DNA of 64,000 bases from Vandiemenella viatica (Eukaryota; Arthropoda; Insecta; Orthoptera; Morabidae): NCBI GenBank assembly GCA_031002005.1, contig JARYHS010013630.1, positions 235,483,539-235,547,538 on the forward strand, read 5' to 3'. Shown one piece after another: positions 34,240 to 48,269 of this stretch (position 1 is its first letter; the number at the start of each line of letters is the position of its first letter). The notes beneath the pieces were generated by a model, which saw only the letters and a program-made list of their open reading frames with translations, searched no databases and was not told the origin of the DNA. A program made the position numbers and the translations under genes.

Positions 34240-34702
34240 TGTTATATATTATTATTTTTCAAGCCACAGACTTACATTATTTGTTTGCATTTTCCCCCAC
34301 ATTCACTTAGAATTTGTTCACACACTATTTGTTGTTCTCCATCTCCAACACAAGTCACTGAAACTCTCCAAGATTTCTGAAAAATATCAGATTCACTGGC
34401 AGCTGCAATATATTGTATTTACTGTCTGCCATTTATTAAGTTTCCACTCCATTTAATATTGCCTCCTGCTCGTTCTCCACCTCTGAGAGGTAGCAGGTAT
34501 TCCGTCTGGTTGGTCGCCCATCTCATGGGAGTCATAAGTTGTTGACTGACTGAACCCACCGCCTATACTCGCCGAATGTGCTCCTATATGGCCGAATGCC
34601 CGGTACATCTTCCGCATACCTGCCATACTCCCGTATAGCAACTATGACTTGGCTAACTTGTATTTATTACACGTTTCCTTTACCCTCACCAACCATGTAA
34701 CA
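34240..34702 (-). repeat. LTR, minus strand (463 bp)
   Basis: On the minus strand it starts TGTTACATGGTTGG and ends ATATATAACA, a TG...CA pair with inverted TGTTA/TAACA ends. An AATAAA signal lies near 34430-34440. No second copy is visible in the window, so this is called a 5' LTR because of the adjoining primer-binding site. Confidence 0.55.
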
Positions 34703-36190
34703 GTACACCTGGAAAAAGAATTCTGTACCGCTATCCTAATTCTCCAGTATTAAATTGGTGACATAGAATGTAAAAGACTTACCTACGAAATGTGGAATTT
34801 CCGGAAATGTTTCACTTTTCCTTGAAACTACAGTTTTATTACTTTCCACTTCAAAAATCATTAAATAAATTATTGCAGCCAAAGAGTGACATGGAATTTC
34901 TTCAACTACTCGGTCTGATCTTTCCGCAGTCCACACAATTCGCTAACACATATTTTGGTTACTTGTTGTCTCAAGTCCTTATTCATTTTTCATGTTGTTC
35001 ATTTATTAAGCAATTTAATGCCTCCTGGATTGTCAGTAGTAAATTTTGATATTTGTAAGTAACCATTGTCTATAATTCTCTCTGTTAGATAACTCCTCCC
35101 ACGTGAAACAAAAAGGGCGGGCGGTTGTAGGCGCCTTCTCAACTTGTCTTTTATATACCCTGCTTACTTGATTAGCTTTTGTTGATGAACATAATACATG
35201 GTAATATTTAAAGGTTAAAACACGAAAATAACATTTTATGTTAATAAAACAGTGAAAAAGTGGTAGTAAACAATAATTGCTGCTTGTTGTGTGTACTCTC
35301 AGTGCGCCAACTGACACACCACGCAGTCGGGTCTCTATAAGTCCGCCGAGACACTTGACTGTCAACGAAAGCGTTGGAACCAAACTGCATTGTGTAAAGG
35401 CAGTTTTTGGTAACGTTAAAATTGGAGATGACGAAATAATTTATTTCGATAAATACTAAACAATTAACAGGATAAAAAAAGCTTCATAATTAATTTTTAC
35501 TTGAAGTTTAAATCTGAAACTCCATAATTATGAATTATCTGTAATTGAAAGATACATAATAAGGCAGAGATTTCTTAGAACTAGTTATGATCTAAAGTTC
35601 ATTCACAAATTGTATATAATATATCTCTAACGACGTGGTCAGCGTGTTCTAAGTAACCGCACTCATGCCCAACTTTCCGCCTATTATTTCACTTAAATCA
35701 TTATTGTACAGCTAAATACAGATAATAGCTGATTCTTAAATATCCATGTACAATCAAGACAGTCATTACACGGGGCCTTGGTTCATGTCCGGTCCCTGTG
35801 TAACTCCCCGATCAAATGTGTGGAATCTCAGCGCACTGTATAACACTGTCGGGCATCCTCCTATTTTTATATTTATATATATCTTTTCTCTTTTCTTTAA
35901 TGATCGACTCACCTCAGTTTAAGCGATTTTTACTACGCATCATATACCCTTATTGTACCAAACTTGTCTCTATGATGATTACAGGTTAAAGTTCGGTGAT
36001 TAACAAATCTAATGGCTACGAGGGTTAAATGCACTTATTTATTAGTTAATGTTTTACTGGGTGTTAACGTATAATGCAAAAACTTAGCAAACTGACTGTT
36101 CATCTGGTACCTGAAATATGGCAGGAAGTTTCTACTTTTGATCAGTAAAACATATAGATAAAGAAATGAATCAATAAATAAAATACATCT
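34703..36190. other. Intergenic DNA, no gene recognised
   Basis: Minus-strand text near 35140-35160 includes TATATAAAAGA, a good TATA-box match, but no transcript structure can be supported beside it. Confidence 0.35.
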
Positions 36191-36209
36191 TAACCTCTTA
36201 TATGAAACA

Positions 36210-37400
36210 CGTTACAAGAAATAATTGAAATAATGCACATGCAGTGGGGAAATTACGACAGTGGCTGAAGACAAATGGACTTGAAATATCACCAGAGAAG
36301 TTAGCCGTTACCGTTTACACGAGACATCAAATAGATCTTAGCAATTCTGACATTTTAGGGAGCCTCAGTTTGCGGTGCGAGAAAGTCGTGGAATATCTTG
36401 GGCTAGTGATCGACAGTAACATGTGGTGGAACGTGCATATAAAGCAGGTAATTAGAAAGTGTGAATCAGCAGTGAACATCGGGTGTGTCATATCAGGAAC
36501 AACATGGGGTATCGACCCCAAAATATCTCTCACTGTTTATAAAACATTGATTTGCTCACACACTGATTAGGGCTGCATAATCTGTGCAGCAGCATCGAAA
36601 CGGCTGATAGAAACGATTGATAAATGCCAATATAAGGCACTGCGACTCTGTTTTTGGGCGATGGTATCAACACCAACAAACGCACTGCTGTTGGAGGCAA
36701 TGGAACCCACTCTTAACATCAGGTGGAAATTTCTTGCATGTAAATTCCTATTGAAACACGTGCAATTTTAGAATAGCAAACTCATCGAAAAGATCGAGGA
36801 ACTCAGTGAATCATGTGCTCACGAACAATACTGGAAACACAAAAAAGCCGTCCATATACGTAACCGTCTTACAGAAAATTAAGCATTAGAAGAAATATGT
36901 GTGTCCAACTAGGAAACTACCTCACTTCGAAGTAAACTATGAGACAATTACTGTGAACCTTAAAGTCATTTCAAACTTCCTTAAGAACGAGTGAATGAAA
37001 AGTGGAATAGAGAATGGTTGCAAAACATCACAACTCATAGATCACCACTAAGCTTGTACGACCACCCCCATATACCAACATCCCAGTGGCATTAAAAAGG
37101 CTCTCCATCAAGAGGACTAATAAATACAATGGCTAGATTAAAGTTTAACCATGGCTTCTTTCCTCGCATCTATACAGAATTAAAACAATCGAATCACCAC
37201 AGTGTGACTGTGAAGATGATGTTTAATGTAACATTAACCACATGGTTTTCAGCTGCAAAACATACTGGAACAACGTCACAAACTTCATGAAAGCACTTTC
37301 ACAAGAGGGCATCCAACTATCAGTTAACAAGAAACATTTACTGACCAGTTGGCACTTTGTATGGCTGTATGACCTAAAGTTTAAATGCCAATAATTTTTT
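36210..37400 (+). pseudogene. LINE ORF2 C-terminal part, R1/Jockey-like
   Basis: The first part (36244-36570) reads LRQWLKTNGLEISPEK, VVEYLGLVIDSNMWW and ISGTTWGIDP, the reverse transcriptase thumb of R1/I/Jockey-type LINEs. After an in-frame stop the text continues with GCIICAAASKRLIETIDKCQ, ALRLCFWAM and TPTNALLLEAMEP. Near 37205-37265 a CDCEDDV...H...C arrangement matches the zinc-knuckle end of such ORF2 proteins. At least three stops or frameshifts break it. The 5' half is missing. It differs from the CR1-like LINE at 15.7-19.2 kb. Confidence 0.75.
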
Positions 37401-37674
37401 AAAAAACTTTTTATATCACATGTTTATAACATTATACTTCAATACAAATAATTAGTATACCATTCATAAATTTTGTTTAAAAACTATTCTTTTTCTCTTT
37501 CTCCTCACGCATAGCGGTATCACGCAAAAATTAATTTATCAATGTAAATTTCAATTGTATTCGGAAGTGAAGTGCTTATTATTTCAAAATAACCCAAGGC
37601 TGTTGCTAAATTCCCAGCTTTCATCTTACATCGTAATACTGTCGGAAAAAATGGGAAGTGTAAATAGCTGATCA

Positions 37675-37850
37675 CCATGCCCAACATACAAATGTAACGT
37701 TCCCTTAATGTTTATAATGTTACTCGTCTCATTCCAGCATAAAATATAATAAAAAATGTCTTACTACTATGCCCAACATACAAATGTAAGTTTTCTTAAT
37801 GTTCTGTAATCTTACAATATCAGCATAAAATAATTAAAAAATAATCAATT
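37675..37850. repeat. Diverged tandem pair, about 92-bp period
   Basis: TGCCCAACATACAAATGTAA occurs at about 37679 and 37771. Each is followed by TTAATGTT, then CAGCATAAAATA. Confidence 0.7.
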
Positions 37851-38129
37851 ATTATGACCCATTACTTTTTTGACACCGCAGTACCTTTCCAACTTGTAAA
37901 TAATTTCACTTCAATCTGACACAGCAAATCTGTATTCATAACTGAGTTACGAATTTTGGGTGTGTTGTAAATTCCAATGAATATAGGTAGTTCGTAACTA
38001 ATGAGTTTAAATCGTGTCCAATAAAAACGGAAATGCTCTGAATAACTTGCTCTTTTACTAAACCACAGTGAAATACATAAATGTCCGACGCAACTGCGAT
38101 ATATTGCTAACAAAAACGACGGTGATAAA

Positions 38130-38480
38130 GCACGGTTGATGATCTCTATTACCGCCGGACGCGCTCGAACCACCTGTTACGCAGTGGTCATCAATACAGC
38201 GTCAGCGGTGGCCAACGCACCTCGTAACCACTGCATCCAATGTCACCCACCGCGGCGCCTACAATATCCGACCCAGCCCGCCATAATTTATATTAAATTC
38301 CGTCGGAATCAGCAATCGTGGATTCCCTCTCAGCTGCCCGCCGCAAGTGCCCGAGCTTTCCCCCTCCGCCCCTCCATACTCCACCGCACACTCTTCCGAC
38401 GCACTCTGGATAGCTGGCCGCCTTCCAAAATATCTCCTGTGACCAATAATTCACTTAGCTCATTGCTCACGAGGCCGTTC
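38130..38480. other. GC-rich island with conserved-looking core
   Basis: The GC-rich block is interrupted by an AT core (CCATAATTTATATTAAATTCC). A plus-strand frame of 124 codons crosses it without a recognised domain. It is a candidate regulatory element and is not similar to the repeats here. Confidence 0.3.
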
Positions 38481-38509
38481 TGTGAAGCACACTTGTGTTT
38501 TTACTTCTG

Positions 38510-41500
38510 AGGGAAAAAAAGGGGGAAAGAGACTTTTGGGTAATAAATCTGTTTCACGATATTTTTTTCTCCTTTTCCGATGGAAATCACACACTTCTGT
38601 TGCTGGGGACAAATTTTATTTCACGGAAAATTTTTATTCCTCCGAGGACTAAATGGAAGAATTTACGTTACAAAAAAGTGATCACATGATTATTATGTTC
38701 CTCCTTTTTCAATATACAACAGACATCTCCATTTCACTTCATTGATTTTCATATATAATTTAATTAGTGTTTTGTTAACAAAAGATTACTAGATTTATTC
38801 TACTACAAAAACGGTTGTTGTCTTACGTGTTTATTGCTATAAATTATAAAAAGCAGCTTTTTTAAGTCGCTTTTAAATACTGTTTAATAATATTCAACAC
38901 AACAAGAATGAAAGTAGTTGCATTTCAACATAAATTAATTTTCTAGTAGGTACTACGGTAGAAACAAAAAGAATCATTTTTTAAAATAAATATTTGTCGG
39001 TGTAATTTGTATTTTTATAATTCCACTTTTTGTGACCTCATGAGTCAACTACATAGGAAATCACTGCAAGGGGCTAGATCCCCTTTTTTGACTAGTCGTG
39101 GTATTGAACCGGCTTTTTTTCCGACTGCGTTGGCCGAGTCTTAGCGCTCATCCACTACTCTTGATGACAAGATCCTGTAAACTACGAGACATGGTACTAT
39201 TAACCATTACATATATAAATGACACTTAAAGACTGAGTTCGGCAGAGCAATAAAATGCAATGCACCATATTTGATGGCTTATATTAGCATTCAATATATG
39301 TCGCGATATTCCTACAATCGACATGTCACCCACCGTAGCTAAAGGAAGGAGTCTTTCCAGGAACCCTCATGGACAGGCGGTAACTAAATCCCTAGAGTCA
39401 GTGGCGGGAATTTCTCACATCCGTCTCGAGCAGTTAATTGTCGAATAAGACGCCAAACCTCTTCCCCACGTTCGATGAAAGAAAGAGATGACGAATAAGT
39501 TTGACAAAGATGAAGCTATTCTCGAACTAAAGCGAACATTTCCGAAGCGTTGCGGTTCAATCAAACAATCACAACAAAGGAATCCTAGGAAATTTCAAAA
39601 CGCTTGAGAAATAGTGGATGGTATAAAATGTTTCTGTTTGGGTAGCATTTTTTTTGCATGATGGAGCCAATCATAAAATATGCCAAACCAACTCATTCCT
39701 GCGGATACTGGAATAAGAAGCAGGGGGAAATGGAGGGGAGCAGACGAGGAGCGTCGAGTGGCGACAAAATACGAGGTCTTCGTGTGTAAACCCGTGCAGG
39801 TGACGGATCAGACACGAACTGCCACTTTGCTTAGCGTCCAGTACTTGAAGTTTTGAAGTGAAAAGGAACTTAGGCTTTAGCCAACAGTGGCTGGAATCAT
39901 ACAGTAGACTCTATCAGGTGAAGCTTTCCCGGTGAACATATGACTGTTTCTGCCAGTGTCTGCAACTACTACCACGATACAGTAACAGATTGTATCTGAT
40001 TTTATATAGTATTCTCAGGAACCCAAATAACACCTTGAGCTGAGCAACCACAAGATCAAGATTCTCTCTACCGAACCGAACAAAATCGCTTGTTGTTATT
40101 ATTAACTTTAAAATGAACAAAACGTCTCACTTTCCACATGAACATTAAGTGTGAGGTGTCAGTGATTACAAATGTTTTTTATACATATTTATAATCTTGT
40201 TAGGTTAAGCTAATTCCAATCAATCTGTTTACTATATTTTTGTCATTCATCACTAAAATATTGCTGAATAAACTGACAACCGTTTATGTAAAATGGAGGT
40301 CAAATTTTTCATTTTTCTTTTGATTGTATTTACATGTATTACATTGTATTTATATGTAAATGTGCCTACTGTCTGTCGGTCACGTGTTTTCTATAATAAA
40401 TTGCCATTGTTAAACACCTCTTTCATCCATAAGTTAATCAATAATTAATGGGATACAAGATACTTAATTATAATTAAATGATTAAAATTATAATTTTTTA
40501 ATTATAATAGATACATCTTGATTCAACATCGATAAGTTATTTTTTATCCAAAAAAAAACTGCTGCTTTGAATCATGTATTACACAAGTTTTACAATAAAC
40601 AGAAAATTAAAAACGCCTGATTGAAACCAAAAGTTACCACAGCAAAAGCCATGTCTCATAACTCTATCCGCAACATAATCTGTAACTCACTCATATATGA
40701 AAACAAGTGAGGCGGTACAATTTAAAAAATAATGAAAACGATATTTGATCATCAGTTTTATCCATGGTATACAAAATTTGCGTGACAAAAGCTTCAGCCT
40801 GGGATATAGATAAAACTGGTTACTAGGATTACAATAACAATGGTATTAGTTTAAACAAGAATTTAATTAAAACAGTGTAACGCGTATGGATATATTTGTG
40901 CCGCAAATTTTGCGATACGCAAACGACTACTCATTACACAATGACAATACAATACAGTAAAATCAATTTTATTACTCAAATAATAACAAGCAATAATTTT
41001 GTAACAAATTTCATAAAACACCCGTTAACGTAATCTATTATCGGTGTTATTAGTGCCGAGACAATAAACCCTGTATGCACGTGCTTTAAAAGGTGAAATT
41101 TTCATCACAGTAGTTAATTAAAACAGAAACCGTGATCTAAACTGTAATCAAATACATTGCCAAGACTTCTATTTTATGAATCTTTTATATTTGTGTAAAA
41201 TGTCTGTATGGAACATTCGACGAAATTTGACGGATTCCACACATTACCTGTCAGGGTCCAAGTGATTGTTTAGCCTATTTGTGAACTCTGAGTGGATGAC
41301 CTCAAGTGGAGTGACAAACTTTCATGACCTAAGAAGCTTCTTGTTTTGTGGCTACTAATAAAAATAATTTATCAGGATTTCCGACAACACTCCAGTTTCC
41401 GCTTAGCACTAGCTGATATAAAATATTGTATCAGAATGATAAAACAGCTAACTGGCAGTGAGTCAGTTTAATGGCCATTGAAAATTGCGCTTGTACAAGA

Positions 41501-41680
41501 CTATTCCGAATGCTAGCGTCCTGAAACTAAATTATGCTTCCGATATTAATTGATGCATGGATTGAATGTCTGACTTAATGTCAGGCGTAATACAGCAGCT
41601 TGTCTGGAAGACATGTATGTACCCCCAACTAGACTACAAGAATCGGAGCGATCGATTATGTGACCCATATTACCTGGTTG
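38510..41680. other. AT-rich DNA without recognisable gene
   Basis: No gene assigned. A weak tRNA-like minus-strand text near 39070-39180 is too degenerate to call. Confidence 0.4.
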
Positions 41681-41689
41681 AAGTCTACT

Positions 41690-41703
41690 CGAAGAATCTG
41701 TAA
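41690..41703 (+). repeat. Target-site duplication of family C SINE, left
   Basis: CGAAGAATCTGTAA. One mismatch to 41829-41842. Confidence 0.85.
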
Positions 41704-41828
41704 TGCCGACCTCGGCAGCGCAGGGGTAGCGTGCTAACCTCGCGTTGCAGGGGTCGCCGGTTCGAGTCCGGCCTCGGGCATGGGTGGTTTTAATTAAGTG
41801 TTGTGTTTGTCTTGTGTCGTCTATACCA
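41704..41828 (+). mobile_element. Compact 125-bp tRNA-derived SINE (family C)
   Basis: A tRNA-like head carries a B box GGTTCGAGTCC inside a perfect GCCGG/CCGGC arm. It has only a short tail, ending 'gtgtcgtctatacca'. A 14-bp duplication, CGAAGAATCT(G/A)TAA, flanks it at 41690-41703 and 41829-41842 with one mismatch. This fixes the borders, and there is no poly(A). The SINE is thus little more than the tRNA part. Confidence 0.85.
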
Positions 41829-41842
41829 CGAAGAATCTATAA
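41829..41842 (+). repeat. Target-site duplication of family C SINE, right
   Basis: CGAAGAATCTATAA. One mismatch to 41690-41703. Confidence 0.85.
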
Positions 41843-41922
41843 CACACTGAGCGATCCAGTACATACTTGCAAACTACAAAAAATCACATAGTGCTGGTTG
41901 TATGGCCTCGTAGCCAAATGCC

Positions 41923-41924
<2 letters not shown>

Positions 41925-41958
<34 letters not shown>
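41925..41958 (+). repeat. Poly(A) run with retroposon-like junction
   Basis: The A run is preceded by 'tggcctcgtagccaaatgcc', which reads like the 3' end of another retroposon whose body I cannot delimit. Confidence 0.6.
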
Positions 41959-41960
<2 letters not shown>

Positions 41961-41979
41961 ATCAGTAAATTTGTCTTGT

Positions 41980-43980
41980 GGTCCGGTGCTACTTCGGCCT
42001 TACGTAGTAACTGATCGGATCGACCCAACAATACGTGACTTTGTATCAAGCAAGTTCCTCGATACACATGCTATGCTGAATTGCGTCTGCTTCACCAAAC
42101 AGATCCGCTGCAAGTTAAATTCACAAAAATCAACATCCATCAGAAAAATGCTCATTCCTTTTATTCATATATATTATTTCCATATTTTCTCCTTCATACT
42201 TAACCAAACTCGATAAAAGAGGTATCATTTTAAAGATTACGTTCTACGCTTTGGTAACATCATTAAGAAAGAAAGGAATATTTTGAAAATTCAACTCTTA
42301 AATGAAATGATATGAACAATCAAAGTCGTAGGTATGCGATCGTTCAGAGTCAAGCTGCTAAGCTTCGTTAGAGTTGAAAAGGAATGATCGTATTACCACT
42401 AGATAGCAGCACAGCCTATCACAAAGATATTGATAAACAGTGTGTGTTTTCTAGAGTTAGGGAAACATTTTATTACTTATAATTATTTCGTAATACATTT
42501 TAAGTGTTTTGTTGGGTACCTGTTTCAGTTGAAAATAAACAATTAACATGGTATTCCACAAAACTAGCTATTCATTCTATATCATTCTTGAAAGTTTTGC
42601 ATAGGGCACCAAGTAAACCCTAAGATACAAAACAATCTTATATTTCATTCTTTGTTAGACTGAAATGTTTTCTTAAAATCGTAACCTGAGTATTAGTAGT
42701 TCGCGCTTAAAAATGACACAAACTGATTGAATTTGTGTTTCCTCCTAAATTTTAGTTTAGTGATAGAAATTCCTTAACAATTCATCTATCATTAACAGGG
42801 ACAGATAAGTACCTGCAGTAATTTGAGACTGTCAGCAGCTCGTTAAAATCGTACAATTTTAGTTTTACTTATTTGATTAAGAGGTTTGAAATTGTCAAAT
42901 AGTGCGTGCTTGACATAAATGGTTACCATTGCTATATTTATCAACAGTGCAGAACTCACTGCAGAATAGATAATAGCAACATTTCTCAGGTACTTGTGGG
43001 GGCAGATATTGATATTGATATTGCCACACATTATGGGCTTCTGAATGCACATTATTTAAATCGTCTGTCGGCGTGTTAAGGAACATGAATGATTCTGCAT
43101 CAGCTGCGACCATTATTCCTTCGCAGATTTGGGAATTGTTCTATAGAAACACAATAATTCAGCCTCAATTAAATTGCTTTCAGTTCTTGAAACAGTTTTC
43201 TATTGCCTATTTGATGGCTTGATACTTCTGTACACAGCACAGAACAGAAAATTTATCGTAGTTGGCTGTAATATTGATATGGTTTTCATTTAAAGTGTGG
43301 TTGGCAAAAATGATAAAATTGAACCTATATGTAGGAAATTTTGCATAAAGATTGTAGTTAGCCTGGAACTATTGCTTCAAAATACGAAAAAGTCTGGAAA
43401 AATGGTAAAGAAACCTGTATTGTGGTATGGCTGAAGATAAGAATAATAGTGGTATGTTGGGATTCATAGGAAAATATTGTTTGATGGGCAAGGTAACATC
43501 TTCCACGAAGAAGATGCGCTGATGACATATGTGTAATAGTTAGATATATAAACATGCATTTTCTGTTATTACACCTAATAATTCTGTTCATTAATCGCAT
43601 AGTTGGTTTATATAGATTGAGATTACAGTAATCACTTTCGTGATGTCGGATGATCGAAAATTCATTTTTAGATAAAGCAAAGGCAAATTAAATATTCTTA
43701 GCAACCATCTGGTTCATTAGAGACTTGTGACACTCATATTTACGTACAGAACTTAAGAATTTCGGCCTACAAACGTCATCTTACTGACAAATTCGGTGAG
43801 TAAGGGATAAAGCTTGTGCCTGACATTCGCGAGGATGCATGTTAAAATTTCTGTGCCCTACCAATATGACGACAATTCACTAAATAATAAAAATATCTGT
43901 TGCTTGCATGATATCGAGAAATTAATTTTATTGCTACATCACGAGTCATTTATGATGCTCAAACGCATACTTTAACAAAA
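41980..43980. other. AT-rich DNA without recognisable gene
   Basis: No family or RNA gene recognised. Confidence 0.4.
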
Positions 43981-44044
43981 GTGTTTAATTAATTCCCGGA
44001 GGCACTGTTAGAATCCTCACTTTTCACGGAAATCACTTCTAGTG

Positions 44045-44140
44045 GTGCCTGGAAAATGCCATGGCTGAATTCCTTCCGTTTCTTGTCCCCCAGTCGTTTC
44101 TCACCTCTAATGACTTCGACGTAGATGGGGAAAAACTGAA
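44045..44140 (+). mobile_element. 5'-truncated SINE (family B) tail
   Basis: 'ggtgcctggaaaatgccatgg', 'gaattccttcc' and 'cctctaatgacttcgacgt' follow the body of the copy at 16797-17040. The tRNA head is absent. Confidence 0.6.
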
Positions 44141-44482
44141 ACATGCTTACTGTACAGGAGGAGGTACAAAATAACAGCCGAAAAATTAATAGTATTTCTC
44201 ACTAAAAAAAATCCCAATATAATTAATAAATTCGCGTTGCTGTTATATCATCAAGTTCATAACCAGTTAACTACAGCCGCCGCTAAAACACATTATGCGT
44301 ACATATTTTCCTCCATGTACTAATGAAACATTTAAATTAGTGTAATTTTACGAATATTTACAATAGTTTTTAAATATCTTGCAATATTTTCTTTTCATCA
44401 GTGAGCAGATTTTAAGAGAGATATTCGATCTTCCACCGCAGTCGAATAGGTAAAAATAGGTGGATATGAAATCAAGTGATGC

Positions 44483-44484
<2 letters not shown>

Positions 44485-44520
<36 letters not shown>
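44485..44520 (+). repeat. Poly(A) run, about 32 bp
   Basis: A simple A tract with no recognisable retroposon body upstream. Confidence 0.85.
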
Positions 44521-44522
<2 letters not shown>

Positions 44523-44524
44523 AG

Positions 44525-47500
44525 TTCATATCAAATTTAATGAATATTGCTTCAATGGAAGTTCAGGTTATTTCTCCAAATATCGAGCAACTAAAAAAAA
44601 AATAGATGAATCAGAAAATTTTGGTCAAATTCTGCAATACTGTTACAGTATGCCAAGTTTAATACTGATAACTAAATTTATGAGTGCCACACAATATAAA
44701 GTTTGTTCTGGGTGCTCAATCACACTGCGAGTGTGAATACCTGATAAGCAACTACGAAGTAACAACCTGAATACTTACCGCCACTTAAAACGTACTCATC
44801 TCTTCAATCAAATATTACTGGCTTGAGTTTATAGATGTACTTTTGAATGTCTTTTGTAATGAGATCCCCAAAGTTTTGATTGTCGCATTATTAAGGCTTC
44901 GTAGGGCGTAAATGACATCTAAATAGATGCGACCTAAACCCGAATCAGCAACGTGATCAACAATTTGGAGTCTGACATATTGCTATTACAGGGCTTAACG
45001 AAAACATTTTGTGTGACACGCTGCAATATGACACAATGTACAGATTCGTAAATTTCGGTGTCAGAGGCTACAGATCGCCCCAGGTTCCACAGGGTGCCGC
45101 CAGAGCGTGCTGACCGTCACTAACATCAAAGCACAGCGTTACAAACAGCGCCATTGGTAAACTGCATGTGGAGTGCACAAACAGCGATGGGCAGACACGG
45201 CCTATTTATTTTGATCTCGACGCTGGAGGCGGCATATGATCGCTAAAGGCCCAGCACTGCGACAGGACTGAGTTCTTTGTGCCACTGTGCGTGGATTTCA
45301 ACTGTGCCTCCGGGAATGGAGAAAACTGACACGCAACTGTTCTATTAAAGTATGAACGCGTTTGAACATCAGTACACTGTTTTAATAAATGACGCGAAAT
45401 GAACAATAAAATTAATTTCTCTTTTCATTCAAGCAACAGATATTTTTATTATATGGTGAATGAGAATATTTTTTTCATAATTGATGCAGTTATTTGGTTC
45501 AAACACACACTTTTAGTGAACAGCCGAGTAATAGTAATAGTAGTCATTTAGTTGGTACCAAGTGTTTCAGTGAACTCATTTTTCGTGTAATTAGTATAAT
45601 GCACAATTTTTTTAAAAAAAATTAACCAATTAATTAAAAACATACCTCCTCTGAAACTTTGCAACTCATTTGCAATTTTGATGACAGGAAGTAGAAATTA
45701 AAAACCAATATTTTCAAATGTTTGTGCACAGTGCACTATGGTGTATGCTCGACACGTATTAAGAGACTATCTTGAATGCCATTTTCCTATTGTTTCATAA
45801 TTCACTTGAACTGTTCGTTTTCATTTGGAATATCCGTTTTCCTTTAATTTCTTGCTAAACATGTTATGCTGGTTTCAATGAAACCGCTGTCAAAGTAGGC
45901 CTCCACATCGAGGTCATCAACATGGATGAGCATTGTGGACAAAGACTGGAAAAGACATTGACAAATGTCTTTACAAAGCAGTTGTTTCAGTATTAGCATG
46001 GAGCGACTTGGGGCAACGATTGCAAGCTGAAAACTTTGACGAGGAAGAGGATTGACTTCAAGTTCTTCCAAATAGCTGTGAATTCAACGTAAAGACGTAA
46101 TGACAACGAGTTGAAGACGTACAGGACCAACCAAGACAGTTTCAAAGATTGCGTGATTACTTACGCCGAAGGGCTGAGCATGGAATGCCGTGGGAGGGCG
46201 TTACATTGCGGACCTGTTATATACTCCGAAACAATGCGTTAGCGACCCAATGTTTATTCGACATTTTTGTCTTACTTTGATGCATACTATCACCTCCTAA
46301 AATATTTTACACCTTTTTCTTCAACACCCAGCATACTTCCAACGGCAATAGAGACAGAAAATAACGAAAAGTCAACTACCATAATTACCAAATTACCCAC
46401 TTAGACGGATGTACACAACCACATTGCAATACAATCATATGCAACTACAGAACTGTATCATCAATCTCTTATGCGAAGGGAAAGAAATTATCCCAATACC
46501 AGAATTCAGAATTTCAGTGACGGATTATGTGTGGGGAGGGTCAACATCCTCCGTGGCAATCGTCTGCGTCCTAAACACCAGGCATAGAGTTCACTTTCGT
46601 TTGGTAGAATCAGATTTCTATGACAGTAGGAGAAAAGATCAAAACAAAGATGTTTAAAATAATTTTTGTAATTGTTAGAAAAAAAGTTTAAAGTAACAGC
46701 TATATGAAGTTGGTGTAACAGTACAACTGAAATGAAAAGATTAGTAAATACCTATGAAATAAACACGTAATACATAAAAACTTAAGGAAAGTACTGGAAA
46801 ACGTAAGTAGGTGCCCTATTACTTTCTGAGAGACCATAGTTTCGAACATTTAATAGCCATTTGTTGGTTTTTACGATGCCGAAGTAAAATTTGAAATTGG
46901 TGAATGAATTTCGAAGCACAGAGTTATGGAGACAGGAAAAAGGAAAAAAAAATAGCTGGCTAACATCTGCATATTTGAAATTCACTTCATAAATGTCAAA
47001 GCAATCAACGCTGTTCCGCCTTAAAAATTTCCTCCACACCACCTAACAAGATTCATTCTTAAGCCTTCATTTCCACGCTTTTTATGAATATACAAAGAGA
47101 TTTCATTTTCTTGCTGGTTAACTCGTTATGAGACTTCGCCTTTGAGTTAGAAAGGAGCCGAAAGAAGCGAAGCCTTCCGTTCATGCGCTGCACAGAAGTT
47201 GGGAACGGTGTTCGCTGATCAGCAGACAATAATATTACTACACCGAAAGCTGAGTTTAAAAACCACCTTCCAATGAAAGTAGGACAGCGATTTGCCAAAC
47301 ATATTAAAATACATACATAATTATTGTTCATAACTTTAAGTTACGTTTGGTATTAGAGGTGTTATAGGAACTATAACCACGAGACTGTTGGCAACAAAAT
47401 TTTTCATGTATGCTTTTACTCAACAATATTAAAATTGAATAGTTGTTCTTCCATCACAGTGACAGTTTCAATGTCTCAGTTGGATTTTATTAATAGCTTC

Positions 47501-48260
47501 TGTTTTATGTTCATGGCTCATTTAAAAACTCGTTAAATAGGGTAATTTTTTCCTTATTAACAGTTGCACTTCATTCTATACCATTACCTGACATAATTTT
47601 CTGTGTGAAGTACTGAACTATTTACTTGATATTGATAACGTCTGGCTCATTATTTCTAACGGTTTTGGAAAGCAGTTTTCTACACTTAATACCTGTTGTG
47701 AAACTTTCATACCAGTGTATAAATTTTATATCTTTTCTAGTTACAGAGGCCAAAACATTTTACCACAAGAAACTGTGTACATTATGCTTTGAGACTATAA
47801 TAAAAAAATTAAATTCGAGAATTTAAGACGAGGAATGGACTTAACACAAAATATTTTTTTTTGAAGTTTTCATAATAACACAATGTTAGTTTTAAAAGTA
47901 AAATCAATTGGAAATCAGACTTACTACCGAAATTTATCTATCACTGTAAAACACGTCATCCTAAATGTATGTCAAAGAGTGGTGCAAACTAAACAAAACT
48001 TTCTATTTGTCAATAAATACAAAAGACGATAAACAACCAACATACACAAGAATATGATATTCAGCTGAGTAGAAAATATCACAAAAATATGATTAAGTAC
48101 TCCTTCAGAAAAAAATTTAACAAAAATTTATAGCTCCAGCACCCATGACCATAAAAACTTCTATAATATATAATAATGGTTTCATACGAAATTTTTAAGT
48201 AGAATTCATTTTCTTTATTTTTATTCAATCACTAGATGGTACCCATTACTTCGTTCGTGT
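44525..48260. other. Intergenic DNA without recognisable gene
   Basis: Several frames of 70-90 codons occur but none shows a motif or shared neighbour logic. Confidence 0.4.
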
Positions 48261-48269
48261 TTTTAAAGA

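Noticed and set aside
35140..35165. Minus-strand TATATAAAAGA as a host promoter
   Set aside because: Good TATA word but no supporting start region, coding exon or element structure.
39070..39180. Minus-strand tRNA-like text
   Set aside because: Only one weak B-box-like word. Too degenerate to call a SINE or tRNA.
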